In this document: in pieces, positions 33,972-43,426 of the stretch
How positions within the stretch are numbered: position 1 is the stretch's first letter
Layout of the letters: each line of letters starts with the position of its first letter
NCBI GenBank assembly: GCA_023231425.1
Contig: JALNVI010000008.1
Location: 1-60,910, forward strand
Reading direction: 5' to 3'
Length of the DNA: 60,910 bases
DNA from: Desulforhopalus sp.
GTDB lineage: Bacteria; Desulfobacterota; Desulfobulbia; Desulfobulbales; Desulfocapsaceae
Position numbers and translations under genes: made by a program
The notes under the pieces: model-generated
The model's input: only the letters and a program-made list of their open reading frames with translations
What the model was told of the DNA's origin: nothing
The model's database searches: none

Positions 33972-36032
33972 TTACTGCGTTTCGATTTTGAAGCGGACTG
34001 CCGCCTGATCGCCCTCGCTGTCGATCACTATCGCCTCACTCCAGCCGATGCCGTCACTGTCGCAGCGCACGCTGGATCGGCCCGGTGCAACCGGCAGTGG
34101 ACGGCCGTTGTAGAGCCAGTGCAGCGGCGGTGTACCGCCCTGCACCTTGAGGGTGATTTTCTGCCCGGGCAGCAGCGGCAGCACACTGCCATCCAGCGGA
34201 AAGAGAATCTGCAGAGGGACAGTACGGGAGAGCCAGATTCCCGGCTGCTCAAAGCGCTTCAGAGCTGTCGGAAGTTCGACGTGGCGCACCTGCAGCACGC
34301 CGGGGGGAACGGGGAGAGCTGCTCGTGGCGAATGCGGCGGCAGCGAGGCGAAGACATTGAAGAGCAGCGGTACGGCGAGGCTGCTGCCAGTTCCGCTGCG
34401 GCCAAAACTGCCGTCCGGCCGTCCCACCCACACGCCGGCAGTATAGTATCGGTTGTAACCCACCGCCCAGGCGTCGCGAAAACCGTAGGATGTGCCGGTT
34501 TTGAAGCGCACATCGCGGCTGCCCTGCTGCCCGGCGGGAAAGGGCATGGCCTTCAGAATGTCGTCCACATACCAGGCCGCGACGGGTGAGAGAAGGCGGG
34601 GACTTTCGCCAGAGGCCTTTTCCGGAATGGAATTCTCCAGCCAGCGCAGGGGACGAATGCAACCGCCATCGGCAAGGTCGGCATAGAGGGTCACCAGTTC
34701 TTCAAGGGTAACTCCGCCTCCGCCCAGAGCGAGAGGCAGGTCGGCCTCTCCCTTGAAGCGCAGGTGGACACCCGCCTTTGCCAGCCGGGCGACAAAACGC
34801 AGCGGCCCAATGCGCCGCAGCACCGCCACCGCCGGGACGTTCAGCGAGCGGTGCAGAGCCTCGCGCACACTGATCTCACCGTGAAAACAGCCGTCAAAAT
34901 TACGCGGCCGGTAGAGGCCGAAGCGGCGGGGGCTGTCGTCAATCCAGCTCTCCGGATGAAGCAAACCACGCTCAAAGGCAATGCCGTAGATAAAGGGCTT
35001 GAGGGTGGACCCGGGAGAACGCACAGCCCGGGTAAGATCGAGTTGACTGTCGGTAAAAAAGTCGCCGGAGCCGAGATAACCGATCACCCTGCGACTGTCG
35101 CTCTCCACCACCAGCACAGCGAAAGTCAACCCCGGTTCCAGTTCACGCGCGACACGAAAAGCAAGGGCGCGAAGACCGCGCTCAGTGGGGCCATCAAGAG
35201 TGGTACGCACGAGACGTTGTTGTGGAAAGGCCGTGTGCAGGCGGAGGGCCAGCTGAGGGGCGAGAAAGGGCATGGGAAAACGCCGGGTCGGAACCGGCAT
35301 GGCGGTCGCCACGGCGCTCTCCTCCGCACTCAGCAAACCGGCCTCGTTCAACCGCCGCAGGATACGATCCCGCGCCCCCTTCACCTGCTCCGGAAAGCGG
35401 TCTGGACGATAGCTTTCCGGCGACTGCGGCAGGGCAATGAGCAGTGCAGCCTCCGAGGGAGTAAGCTGTTGAGGACTTTTGTTGAAGTAGAGGCGGGTCG
35501 CAGCCTCAATACCTTCGATATTACCGCCGTAGGGTGCGAGGCTGAGATAAAGCGTGAGAATTTCCTCCCTGCCCAGCTGTTGCTGAAGGCGCAGCGCCTC
35601 CAGCATCTCCACCACTTTACTGACGATGGTCCGCGGTCGGGGATGAAGCAGACGCACGGTCTGCATGGTTATGGTGGAGGCGCCAGAGATCACCCGGCCG
35701 TTCGTGACAAGCTGGCCGACGGCACGCAGCAGGGCCATGCCATCCACTCCGGGATGGCGGTAAAAACGACTGTCCTCACAGGCAAGCAGAAAGTGGAGAA
35801 AACGGGGATCGAGGTGCTGCAACTCTGTCTTCAACCGCCAGCGGCCATCGGCCGTGGTGAAAATCCGCAGCGACTCTCCATCACTGGACACCACCTGCGC
35901 TGACCACTCCGGTTCTTCCCGTTGTAAATCGGGAGAGAAGATAAAAGCCGCCGTCCCCGCCGCGCAGGCAAGCACGCAAAAAAGAAGGAGGCACAGGATT
36001 TTCCCGCACCTCCATTTTTTTTTCTCTGCCAT
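33972..36032 (-). CDS. pbpC: Penicillin-binding protein 1C
   Basis: About 686 aa from ATG 36030-36032; a GTG two codons earlier is possible. An N-terminal membrane anchor (ILCLLLFCVLACAAGTAAFI) is followed by the glycosyltransferase domain with EDSRFYRHPGVDGMALLRA and SGASTITMQTVRLL, then the transpeptidase with SPGSTLKPFIYG (Ser-x2-Lys) and KTGTSYGFRDAWAVGY, and a C-terminal BiPBP domain (PLDGSVLPLLPG). It polymerises and possibly cross-links periplasmic peptidoglycan. It starts 6 bp after the alpha-2-macroglobulin stop; this pairing (yfhM-pbpC in E. coli) is conserved and thought to couple protease trapping with wall repair. Confidence 0.95.
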   Translation of the reverse strand: MAEKKKWRCGKILCLLLFCVLACAAGTAAFIFSPDLQREEPEWSAQVVSSDGESLRIFTTADGRWRLKTELQHLDPRFLHFLLACEDSRFYRHPGVDGMALLRAVGQLVTNGRVISGASTITMQTVRLLHPRPRTIVSKVVEMLEALRLQQQLGREEILTLYLSLAPYGGNIEGIEAATRLYFNKSPQQLTPSEAALLIALPQSPESYRPDRFPEQVKGARDRILRRLNEAGLLSAEESAVATAMPVPTRRFPMPFLAPQLALRLHTAFPQQRLVRTTLDGPTERGLRALAFRVARELEPGLTFAVLVVESDSRRVIGYLGSGDFFTDSQLDLTRAVRSPGSTLKPFIYGIAFERGLLHPESWIDDSPRRFGLYRPRNFDGCFHGEISVREALHRSLNVPAVAVLRRIGPLRFVARLAKAGVHLRFKGEADLPLALGGGGVTLEELVTLYADLADGGCIRPLRWLENSIPEKASGESPRLLSPVAAWYVDDILKAMPFPAGQQGSRDVRFKTGTSYGFRDAWAVGYNRYYTAGVWVGRPDGSFGRSGTGSSLAVPLLFNVFASLPPHSPRAALPVPPGVLQVRHVELPTALKRFEQPGIWLSRTVPLQILFPLDGSVLPLLPGQKITLKVQGGTPPLHWLYNGRPLPVAPGRSSVRCDSDGIGWSEAIVIDSEGDQAAVRFKIETQ

Positions 36033-36038
36033 CAACAC

Positions 36039-39000
36039 TTATCGGCTGATGGAAAGACGTCCGCCAATCCCGCGACCACGTTTTTCCGGAGCATACATCA
36101 TTTCCGCTTCCACAGCCGGAATGGTGTATTCCCCCGGCGTAACCACCCGCAGCAGGTGCGCCGTGCGGAAGGGCGAGGATGGATTGCTCTGCGTCTCCCA
36201 GGCGGTGATGAAACGGTCATCCATACCGTCATTATAAAGCAGCGACCGGTTCAACTGTTTCCCAAACAAGGGCAGCTCTTCATCCCCTGGCTCAATCACC
36301 CGGTCGTACTCGAGGCCGGCGGGCAGCAGGTTGATCAGCAGGGCCTGGCCGGAGACCTGCACATGCTCCTGCACTTCCACCACCACAACGACCATTTCTC
36401 CCTGTTTCATACTGCGGAGATCCAGAGCAGTCCCGTCGAGGTGATACCAGTGACGGCTGACACGGAGACCGCTGTCACTGCTGGCCAGCGATTTCACCGG
36501 CGTGCCCTGCTCGCTGAAGGTGAGCCAGACATCACCTTTTCCCCTGTTTGTAATCTTGAGAGGGACCTTCATTTCAGCGGCGGTACGAGTCAGACGAAGA
36601 GTTTTTCCGGCCTGAATCTCTGTGTTCACCATAATAAAGAATTCGCTCTGTTCACGAAGGGTCGTTGCCGCCATCACCATGGCGGCCTGTTCCTGAGTGG
36701 AGAACCAGCGACGGCCCTGCCGGGCCTGAGTAAGTTCGGCCCACAGCTCCCCGGTGGGAATCTTTCCGCTGCTAAATTCTCCGATCAGGCAGATGACACC
36801 GGAGAGATCTCGCAGGTGACTGCCGTAATAATCATCAATACTGCCATTTACCGCAAAAGAGGGGTCAGAAAGCGGGCTCGTTATCTTCTGTACTGCCTCC
36901 GTAAAGGCCAGGGTACTGCGCTTCAGCTCCCCAACGAGACTGAGTGCCGCGCCAAGCTGCGCGAGGTGATAGCCGCTTAATTCCGTGTGGAGATTATCGT
37001 AGAGATAGCGCAGGTTCTCAGTCTGTCCCCTGCCGTTCTCCGCCAGAACCAGCTGAGCACAGGTAAAAAAGCCCGCGTTCTCTTTCGAGAGAACGTTTTG
37101 CACCTCAGACTCAAGCCAGGAGAGCCCGCGGTTGAAGAAGAAATCCGGCACGGTGTACCCCTTCGCCCGGGCGCGGGTGAGAAAATCCATAACGTAGCAG
37201 GAGAGCCAGTATTCGGTGGGGCCATGGTTGTCCCACAGGGCGAAACTGCCGTCGAAACACTGCATCTCAAGAATCTTGTCGATGGCGCGGGCAACACGGG
37301 AGTGCAGGTCGGGATAATCACCACCGGAGAAGGCCTCCAGCTCCTTGAGGTAAAGCAGCGGCAGGGCTCGACTGGTGAGCTGTTCGAGACAGCCGTAGGG
37401 GTAGCGGTCGAGCTGATCAAGCAGTCCCTTTACATCAATGGCGGCCTGACTGTTGATATCCAGGGCAAGGAAAGCCCCTTCCGGATAAAACGTGTTGAGA
37501 CTTTCCATCGGTACGGTGAAGGCCCTGCCTGATTCAAGCCGCAGATACCTGCGGTTGAGCACCGGCAGATCCACACCGCGCACGAAGATCGGAAGGCGAC
37601 TGCTAACCGCGTAATTGCCCGGGCCCCGCACACTGCACTCCACCTCTCCCTTGCCAATAGCGGCAGCGGTAAGCCCAAGAAGCACGCTGCGCCGTTCTCC
37701 TTTTTTCAGGAAAAAACTCTCTTCGCCTGTACCGTCGAGACGCACAGCGCCCTCAGCACGGGCAGTTACATGATACGTGCCCTCTTTCCCCGTAACGTTC
37801 TGCACCAGCACAGTGACAAAGGAGTGATCGTCGCGGGCCAGGAACCGCGGCAGCGAGGCGGAAAGTACCACGGGGTCACTGACCTGCATCTCCATGGTGG
37901 CAGCACCGAATTTCTCCGTCGACCAGCCCACCACCATCAGGCGCAGGCGGCCGTTGTAATCAGGCAGATCAAGCGGCACCACCGCGCGCCCGTCCGCCCC
38001 CACTTCCACAACGCCGGAGAAGAGGGAGACCACCTTGATATTGGATTCGGGAGCTCCGCGGCGGCCTGCGCCACTCCCCGCGCCCTGATGGAGCTCCGCT
38101 TCGCGGCCTCCACTGGCGGAGATAAGCTGTCCGTAGAAATCTCGAATGTCAACGGCAAGACGGCGACGGCCGAAGAACCATGTGCGTGGATCAGGCGATG
38201 TGAAGTTCGTCAGCTGCAGCACGCCCTCATCAACGGCGGCGAGGGTGAGAAAGACCTTTCCGGTCGCCCCCCGCACATCCACCGGCACTTCAAGAACCTG
38301 ACGCGGTCGAACCAGCTGCGGCGCGTGGATGGTCATGGCAAGGGTGCGGTCGGCGGTATCAACACCGAGCCAGACAACCCCCACCGCACGGGCGGCCCCT
38401 TTTTCAGCGGCACTGCCGGGACGATAGACCGTCACGATGGCCCAGGTCCCCGCGCCCCACTCCTTCTCTACGGGAATGGAGATACTGCGCTGCAGGGTCT
38501 CCATCTTGAAGTTGCGTACCGAGCGAACCTCTTCCCCCGCGAGCACGAGGCTGGCCTCACCTTTCCACGGAGAACTGATCTTCAGATCAGCGGTTGTGCC
38601 GGGAAGAAAATTATCGTTATCAAGACTCAGCTCAACACGATCCGGCCCGCGGCCGTTGCCTTCAACTCTATGTCCGGCGTAAAAGCGGTAGTTCGTCAGC
38701 AGGTTATACTTTTCATCGAAGAGTTCCAGACGGTGCCACCCCTCCTCGACATGGTTTTGCAGCTGAACCTGCCCCGCAGTATCGGGCTGGAGTTCTCCGC
38801 CATCAAGCTCCACGTCGTCTACCAGCTCTTCCCACTGCCAGGAACCATCTTTGCGATACCACTGCCAGTCATGATCTTCCCGGACAAGACGCCAGACACA
38901 GCCTTTTTTCTGCAGCGGGAGACCCCTGGCGTCAAGCAGCTGCACGGTAAAGGCCGTCTGAGAATCCTTCTGTACATTTCCCGGGGTTTCTGGACGAATA

Positions 39001-41255
39001 CCGGCATACATTGGTGCAACAAGAATCGGCACCGTGCTGCGGGCGGAGGTCCTCCGCCCGTCTACATCGGAGACTGAGGCCGTAATTTCACCCTGCAACG
39101 GCTGACTGGTCGTGATATCCGTCTGCACAGGGATGAGCAGCCCTCCTTTGTCGTCGGTGGTCATCTTGTCGAAAGAAAAGCGGGCAGGCTTGAAGCTGTC
39201 GCCGAAGAAGAACTCCTTATAATTCCCGAAGGGATAGTGTGCAACACCAAGACGCATCTCCGCGTTTACCGTCAACCCGCTCCCCGGGGCGCCAAAAAGA
39301 TAATCCGCCTGCAGTTTCACCTCACCGGGAACACCGCCAGTGAGCTGTGACTGAATGGCGAGTTTCACCTCAAGACGGGGCGGAACAAAAGATTTCACCT
39401 CAAAGGAGGTAGAGGCAACAGGAATGCCTGTCTCATCGGCATAAAGCCGCACTTTCCACGTCCCGCTGCGGGCTCCTTTGGAGAGTTGCAGCTGCTGCAC
39501 CCAGGCACCGGAGAGATCGGGCCGAACGACTCGTTCCACCAGGGTATTATCATCCGGACCGGAGAGTTTCAGGGTCAGCGGCAGAGGGGATGCCAACGCC
39601 CTGCCCTGGCGGTCGCGCAACAGGGTAACGCTGTGGACAGTCTCTCCCGGACGATAAATTCCACGATCAGTATAACTCCAGCCGTCGATGGGCCCGGAGG
39701 GCAGGCGACCGGAGACGCCGCGATCACTGAGATCAAAGGCGGGGGTACTGAGCTGTAAAAAGGAGAAGCCATGGCTGCCACCGGTTCCGGCGGTTACCAG
39801 TGACGGCCGGTCTCCTCCTTTACCGCGCAGCAGGCCGGGGGCGAAATGGGCAATCCCGAAGGCGTCCGTGGAGACGGCGTCAAGCGGTGCGTTGTTCCGG
39901 CCATAGAGCGTAATCTTCTCTCCCCCGAGAGGTCTGGCCGAGGCGAGACTGCGCGCGGAAACGGTAAGGCCGCCCTCGCCAGTATAACTGGTCAGACCAA
40001 TATCACTGACCACCAGCCACTGCGTCCCCCGCAGGCTGCTGTCGGAACGATCACCCTCTCCTTTCCGGGAGACAATCATAATGTAAACGCCCGGGACATC
40101 GGTGATTCCGGGAGGCAGACGCACTGCGTTAAGTTCCACTTTGTTGGTGTTGCCAGCGAGATCTACATCTCCTTTCCAAACGAGGCTGCCAGAGTTGTCC
40201 CTGAGATTCTCTTCCGTCCAGCTCTGCAGGTTGTCGCCAAAGTAGTTATTAAGAAATTCTCCCTGCAGACTGCGTTCATGGATGCGATAGATGGAGAGCT
40301 CGGCAGAGTCCACATTCACCGAATAGAGTGCCGCGGACCCCTTTGTTCCCGGAGCTTCCGGCAAGACATAGTTTTTCCGGTTGAACCAGAGTTGCGGGGT
40401 GCGGTCAGTCACCTTTATGTCAGCTTTCTGCAGAATTTTCACCACATGTTCCTTCGTCTTCATGCCGGGGAGGACTTCAATCCGGTAACTGGAACCCCAG
40501 GAGGCCCCCCGCATGCAAAGGGTGGCCCCGGAGACACTGAATACTGCCTTCCACGAGGGTGCAGTACGAACATATTGTGCATAATCAACCGCACTCGTCG
40601 GCAACAGCGCGTCGGTAAAGGTCACGCAGAGACCTGGAGTACGACCCTTCACGTCGGCCTCGGCAGAGGTTATCTCCACCCGTTCCGAACGCTTCTTCAG
40701 CGCAAGAGCCGTACTGCTCAAATCGCTCAATCTCTTCTGCAGGTCACTGCTCTCCGAACACGCCTGCGCCGCGGTCATCCCCTGATCCAGTGAGGTGAGA
40801 AGAGCCGGAATCCACTTCTCATTCTGCAGGGCCCGGGAACCAAGGGCTGTGCCCATCAGTAAAAGGTTTTCTATCTGCTGCCGGCAGGTGACATTGTTCA
40901 TGCTGGAGAGGGAGGCGAGCATGGCATACTCTGAGGCCTCCCCATGAGAAGCCTCTTCCTCAGCAAGACGGGCAAGGGCATTCCAGCAGTGAAATCCGGG
41001 CTGTGCAAGTCCTGCCGCCACCTTACGGTAGAGGGGACTCGCGACGCTGTGTTTCTTCTCATGCATGAAAAGATCGGCAGTGGAGAGAAGTTTCGCTGCT
41101 GTTTCGGCACTGAGCCCCTGAGCAGGCTGGAAGATCTTTGCTCCCCGCTGGATCGCATCATCCTGCAGCTGCTTAATATCAGAGGCTCCGGCAAAGGAAG
41201 TACTGAGGAGAAGTAAAAGAGAAATGAGGACGAATGGAAAGAGTGCTGGTTTCAT
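36039..41255 (-). CDS. Bacterial alpha-2-macroglobulin (YfhM-type)
   Basis: 1738 aa with a signal peptide (MKPALFPFVLISLLLLLSTS, cleavage after AGA); no lipobox cysteine is seen, unlike E. coli YfhM. MG-type beta domains occupy the first two thirds, including the long macroglobulin region with SIGRPGET-like YRPGETVHSVTLLRDRQG and VDEGVLQLTNFTSPDP. The thioester site CLEQ is at residues 1289-1292 (YPYGCLEQLTSRALP), so it is the covalent-trapping class. The C-terminal receptor-like domain ends the protein. It is thought to trap attacking proteases in the periplasm while the partner PBP1C repairs the wall. It is the first gene of this minus-strand group. Confidence 0.95.
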   Translation of the reverse strand: MKPALFPFVLISLLLLLSTSFAGASDIKQLQDDAIQRGAKIFQPAQGLSAETAAKLLSTADLFMHEKKHSVASPLYRKVAAGLAQPGFHCWNALARLAEEEASHGEASEYAMLASLSSMNNVTCRQQIENLLLMGTALGSRALQNEKWIPALLTSLDQGMTAAQACSESSDLQKRLSDLSSTALALKKRSERVEITSAEADVKGRTPGLCVTFTDALLPTSAVDYAQYVRTAPSWKAVFSVSGATLCMRGASWGSSYRIEVLPGMKTKEHVVKILQKADIKVTDRTPQLWFNRKNYVLPEAPGTKGSAALYSVNVDSAELSIYRIHERSLQGEFLNNYFGDNLQSWTEENLRDNSGSLVWKGDVDLAGNTNKVELNAVRLPPGITDVPGVYIMIVSRKGEGDRSDSSLRGTQWLVVSDIGLTSYTGEGGLTVSARSLASARPLGGEKITLYGRNNAPLDAVSTDAFGIAHFAPGLLRGKGGDRPSLVTAGTGGSHGFSFLQLSTPAFDLSDRGVSGRLPSGPIDGWSYTDRGIYRPGETVHSVTLLRDRQGRALASPLPLTLKLSGPDDNTLVERVVRPDLSGAWVQQLQLSKGARSGTWKVRLYADETGIPVASTSFEVKSFVPPRLEVKLAIQSQLTGGVPGEVKLQADYLFGAPGSGLTVNAEMRLGVAHYPFGNYKEFFFGDSFKPARFSFDKMTTDDKGGLLIPVQTDITTSQPLQGEITASVSDVDGRRTSARSTVPILVAPMYAGIRPETPGNVQKDSQTAFTVQLLDARGLPLQKKGCVWRLVREDHDWQWYRKDGSWQWEELVDDVELDGGELQPDTAGQVQLQNHVEEGWHRLELFDEKYNLLTNYRFYAGHRVEGNGRGPDRVELSLDNDNFLPGTTADLKISSPWKGEASLVLAGEEVRSVRNFKMETLQRSISIPVEKEWGAGTWAIVTVYRPGSAAEKGAARAVGVVWLGVDTADRTLAMTIHAPQLVRPRQVLEVPVDVRGATGKVFLTLAAVDEGVLQLTNFTSPDPRTWFFGRRRLAVDIRDFYGQLISASGGREAELHQGAGSGAGRRGAPESNIKVVSLFSGVVEVGADGRAVVPLDLPDYNGRLRLMVVGWSTEKFGAATMEMQVSDPVVLSASLPRFLARDDHSFVTVLVQNVTGKEGTYHVTARAEGAVRLDGTGEESFFLKKGERRSVLLGLTAAAIGKGEVECSVRGPGNYAVSSRLPIFVRGVDLPVLNRRYLRLESGRAFTVPMESLNTFYPEGAFLALDINSQAAIDVKGLLDQLDRYPYGCLEQLTSRALPLLYLKELEAFSGGDYPDLHSRVARAIDKILEMQCFDGSFALWDNHGPTEYWLSCYVMDFLTRARAKGYTVPDFFFNRGLSWLESEVQNVLSKENAGFFTCAQLVLAENGRGQTENLRYLYDNLHTELSGYHLAQLGAALSLVGELKRSTLAFTEAVQKITSPLSDPSFAVNGSIDDYYGSHLRDLSGVICLIGEFSSGKIPTGELWAELTQARQGRRWFSTQEQAAMVMAATTLREQSEFFIMVNTEIQAGKTLRLTRTAAEMKVPLKITNRGKGDVWLTFSEQGTPVKSLASSDSGLRVSRHWYHLDGTALDLRSMKQGEMVVVVVEVQEHVQVSGQALLINLLPAGLEYDRVIEPGDEELPLFGKQLNRSLLYNDGMDDRFITAWETQSNPSSPFRTAHLLRVVTPGEYTIPAVEAEMMYAPEKRGRGIGGRLSISR

Positions 41256-41360
41256 GATTTTCTCACCTTGGAAGGAGGGCGGGGAAACAGTGTACAGGGA
41301 GACGTTCCACGTTCAAAAGCTTCAGTATTACTGTATTACAAATTTGCATATATTTCGCAC

Positions 41361-41391
41361 AAAAAAAGGCCCCGGACGAATATCCGGGGCC
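41361..41391 (-). terminator. Terminator downstream of raiA and repeat F
   Basis: GGCCCCGGA and TCCGGGGCC form a perfect 9-bp stem with a 6-nt loop; on the minus strand it is followed by T7. It lies past repeat copy F and ends the raiA transcript. Between it and the alpha-2-macroglobulin start lies a short repeat CAGTATTACTGTATTAC (41319-41338) of unknown meaning. Confidence 0.88.
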
Positions 41392-41418
41392 TGCATATAT
41401 ACTTTTCTAAAATTTTAT

Positions 41419-41598
41419 GGATACCTTGAATAACCAGCTCTTCACCCATCTCCTTCGTTCCAGTAAAAAATTTATCCTCCGACAAAGCGAGGAACGAGAC
41501 GTCGAGGTAAGCGCGAGACTCCGATACCAAACATGGCTGTGATAAATTTTCTTCTGAACCTCGAGTATGGACGAAATACAAGCTGTTTCAAGGGACCC
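41419..41598 (+). repeat. Intergenic inverted-repeat element, copy F (long class)
   Basis: 180 bp. The left end is GGATACCTTGAATAACC, the right end GCTGTTTCAAGGGACCC. It shares the tip module CGACAAAGCGAGGAACGAGA exactly with copy E, plus AAATTTATCCTC, ACTCCGATACC and GCTGTGATAAATTTT. It starts 11 bp behind the raiA stop (minus strand) and ends 27 bp before the terminator. Confidence 0.92.
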
Positions 41599-41609
41599 TT
41601 ATAATAAAA

Positions 41610-42137
41610 TCATTCGGCAAGGCGTACCCAGGAAGCCTGAGGACCCTTATCGCCGTGGGATTCCCCGAAAAGAACACTGTCACCTTCATGGAGGGCATCC
41701 ATTTCAACATCTTTCAGTGCATTTTCATGGAAATAAATCTCCCGATTATCCAGAGTAATAATAAAACCGTAAGACTCAACGGGAGAGAGTTTTTTAATCA
41801 GTCCGACACTGTCACCAGCCGATTCCGCAGGCTGCTGCTTCTTCACTGTCCGTTTCTTGCGCTGCATCTCCTTGAGATTGAGGGCAAGAACATCAAACGA
41901 TTCCGTCAAGGCCGCGCGAACATTCTCCGCCCCCCGAGTTACAATCACGGTATCTCCAGGAACACCGGCCACAAGTTTTACCTTGAAGTCATTTTCAACA
42001 TGACCTGTGGCCTCAATGGTGACACGAAGGTGAAGAACGTCAGGATAGTGACGAAGGAGTTTCTCCTTCTCATTTTCAATTCTGTCCTGCCAGCCCTGGC
42101 GCATCTCAACATTACGAGCTTCAACTTTCAGTTCCAT
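41610..42137 (-). CDS. RaiA/HPF ribosome-associated domain fused to a cold-shock domain
   Basis: 175 aa from ATG 42135-42137, decided by GGAGG five bases upstream; the longer frame to 42242 is rejected. Residues 1 to about 100 are an S30EA/HPF-type domain (MELKVEARNVEMRQG, then VTIEATGHVENDFKVKL and a helix VRAALTESFDVLALNLKEMQ). Residues about 112-175 are a cold-shock OB fold with GLIKKLSPVESYGFI and EIYFHENAL, the RNA-binding pair of motifs. The HPF half binds the small subunit decoding region and the CSD half binds RNA, so the protein probably protects or tunes ribosomes in slow growth or stress. The GFI/YFH motifs are intact. Confidence 0.9.
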   Translation of the reverse strand: MELKVEARNVEMRQGWQDRIENEKEKLLRHYPDVLHLRVTIEATGHVENDFKVKLVAGVPGDTVIVTRGAENVRAALTESFDVLALNLKEMQRKKRTVKKQQPAESAGDSVGLIKKLSPVESYGFIITLDNREIYFHENALKDVEMDALHEGDSVLFGESHGDKGPQASWVRLAE

Positions 42138-42154
42138 AATTCCTCCAGCTCTAA

Positions 42155-42188
42155 ATTCGGCGGGGACACCGCCTCTCCTGCGCCGAAT
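42155..42188 (-). other. Nested hairpin in the raiA leader, next to its ribosome-binding site
   Basis: ATTCGGCG (42155-42162) pairs with CGCCGAAT (42181-42188); an alternative inner stem GGCGG/CCGCC lies within. On the transcript it ends 17 nt before the start codon, just upstream of GGAGG, so it could control initiation. Confidence 0.5.
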
Positions 42189-42259
42189 GGCGCATTCTTC
42201 AGCAGAGAACGGAAATGGCTGGAATCGTTTTGCCGTCTCCATCTTCCGCTCATGCCTGT

Positions 42260-42287
42260 ATTATAGGAAATAGTCAGGCAGAGGCAA
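42260..42287 (-). promoter_or_regulatory. Promoter of the RaiA-CSD gene
   Basis: On the minus strand TTGCCT (42282-42287), 16-bp spacer, consensus TATAAT (42260-42265); leader about 115 nt. On the plus strand a TATAAT at 42380-42385 may serve hemH, but without a good -35. Confidence 0.6.
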
Positions 42288-42440
42288 GTCTGATCAATGT
42301 TTTGTGCTGCGAAACAGACAGAGAAGTCTATTTTTATTCGTTTTTTGTGGTAAAGCTCGCTTTTCATACGGAGTCGATATATAATTTGTTGTTTTTTTAT
42401 TTCTCACTCCTTTTTTGCATCCTTTTACCAGTCCTGCACT

Positions 42441-43403
42441 ATGAAAAAATCCAGAGGAGTGATCCTGCTCAACATGGGCGGCCCGAACAGTCTGAAGGCC
42501 GTTCGCCCCTTTCTCTACAACCTCTTTTCCGATCGAGAGATCATCCCTCTCGGGCCTCCCTTTCTGCAAAAAGTCATCGCCTGGATGATTGCCCGCAAAC
42601 GGGCTCCAATTTCCAGAGAGACGTATCGCAAAATTGGCGGAGCATCTCCCCTGGAAAAAATCACTCGTGCCCAGGCAAAGGCCCTGGAGGAAAATCTTTG
42701 TAAGGAGGGGGAAGACTGGCATGTCAGCATTGCCATGCGCTACTGGCCGCCTTATGCAGATGAGGCTCTGGACGAGATGCTGGCGAATGAAGTGCAGGAA
42801 CTCACCGTCGTCAGTCTCTATCCGCATTATACAAAAGCAACTGCCGGTTCTTCTCTCAACCATCTGCGGGCAGCGATGAAGCGGCGGGGAATCAAAATTC
42901 CTCTGCGGGTGGTGGAGAGCTGGCCGGAAGAACCCGGCTATATTCAAACACTTGCAGAGGGAATCAAAAAGACAATAGTTGAGCTGCAGGAGAAGACCAG
43001 CGAAGAGATTGCTGTGGTCTACAGTGCCCACAGCCTGCCTGTCTCCTTCATTCAGGAGGGCGATCCGTATGTGGAGCATCTGAAGCAGACCATTGCGGCA
43101 GTGGAGAAACAAACGGAAGTGACCGGAACTCTCTGCTTTCAGTCTCGCAGCGGCCCGGTAGAGTGGCTGGCCCCCTCCACCCCGGAGACTGTCAACCGCC
43201 TGGCAGCAGAGGGCTGCAAAGCGATGGTTATGGTGCCGATCAGCTTCGTCTCAGACCATGTGGAGACACTCTACGAAATTGACATGCTCTACCGCGGTCA
43301 GGCAGAGGACCTCGGCATGGTCTTTGCCTCCACCCCGTCACTCAACACCAACGCACGTTTTATTGCTGCCCTGGCGTCACTGGTGAAAAAATCCCGCCTG
43401 TAA
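42441..43403 (+). CDS. hemH: Ferrochelatase
   Basis: 320 aa, the bacterial length. It starts MKKSRGVILLNMGGPNSLKA, the family hallmark, with YRKIGGASPLEKIT and the metal-binding His in VVYSAHSLPVSFI; CFQSRSGPVEWLAPSTPETV is the conserved C-terminal signature. It inserts Fe2+ into a porphyrin; in organisms using the siroheme or coproporphyrin routes it may act on a different porphyrin or on metals such as cobalt. Convergent with rodA, 23 bp between stops. Confidence 0.95.
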   Translation: MKKSRGVILLNMGGPNSLKAVRPFLYNLFSDREIIPLGPPFLQKVIAWMIARKRAPISRETYRKIGGASPLEKITRAQAKALEENLCKEGEDWHVSIAMRYWPPYADEALDEMLANEVQELTVVSLYPHYTKATAGSSLNHLRAAMKRRGIKIPLRVVESWPEEPGYIQTLAEGIKKTIVELQEKTSEEIAVVYSAHSLPVSFIQEGDPYVEHLKQTIAAVEKQTEVTGTLCFQSRSGPVEWLAPSTPETVNRLAAEGCKAMVMVPISFVSDHVETLYEIDMLYRGQAEDLGMVFASTPSLNTNARFIAALASLVKKSRL

Positions 43404-43426
43404 TCTCCCTGCAAGAGACGCCGGAC

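Noticed and set aside
36156..40793. Several plus-strand frames of 150-435 codons opposite the alpha-2-macroglobulin gene
   Set aside because: Antisense shadows of a conserved 1738-residue protein; composition is His/Arg-rich and no family feature is visible.
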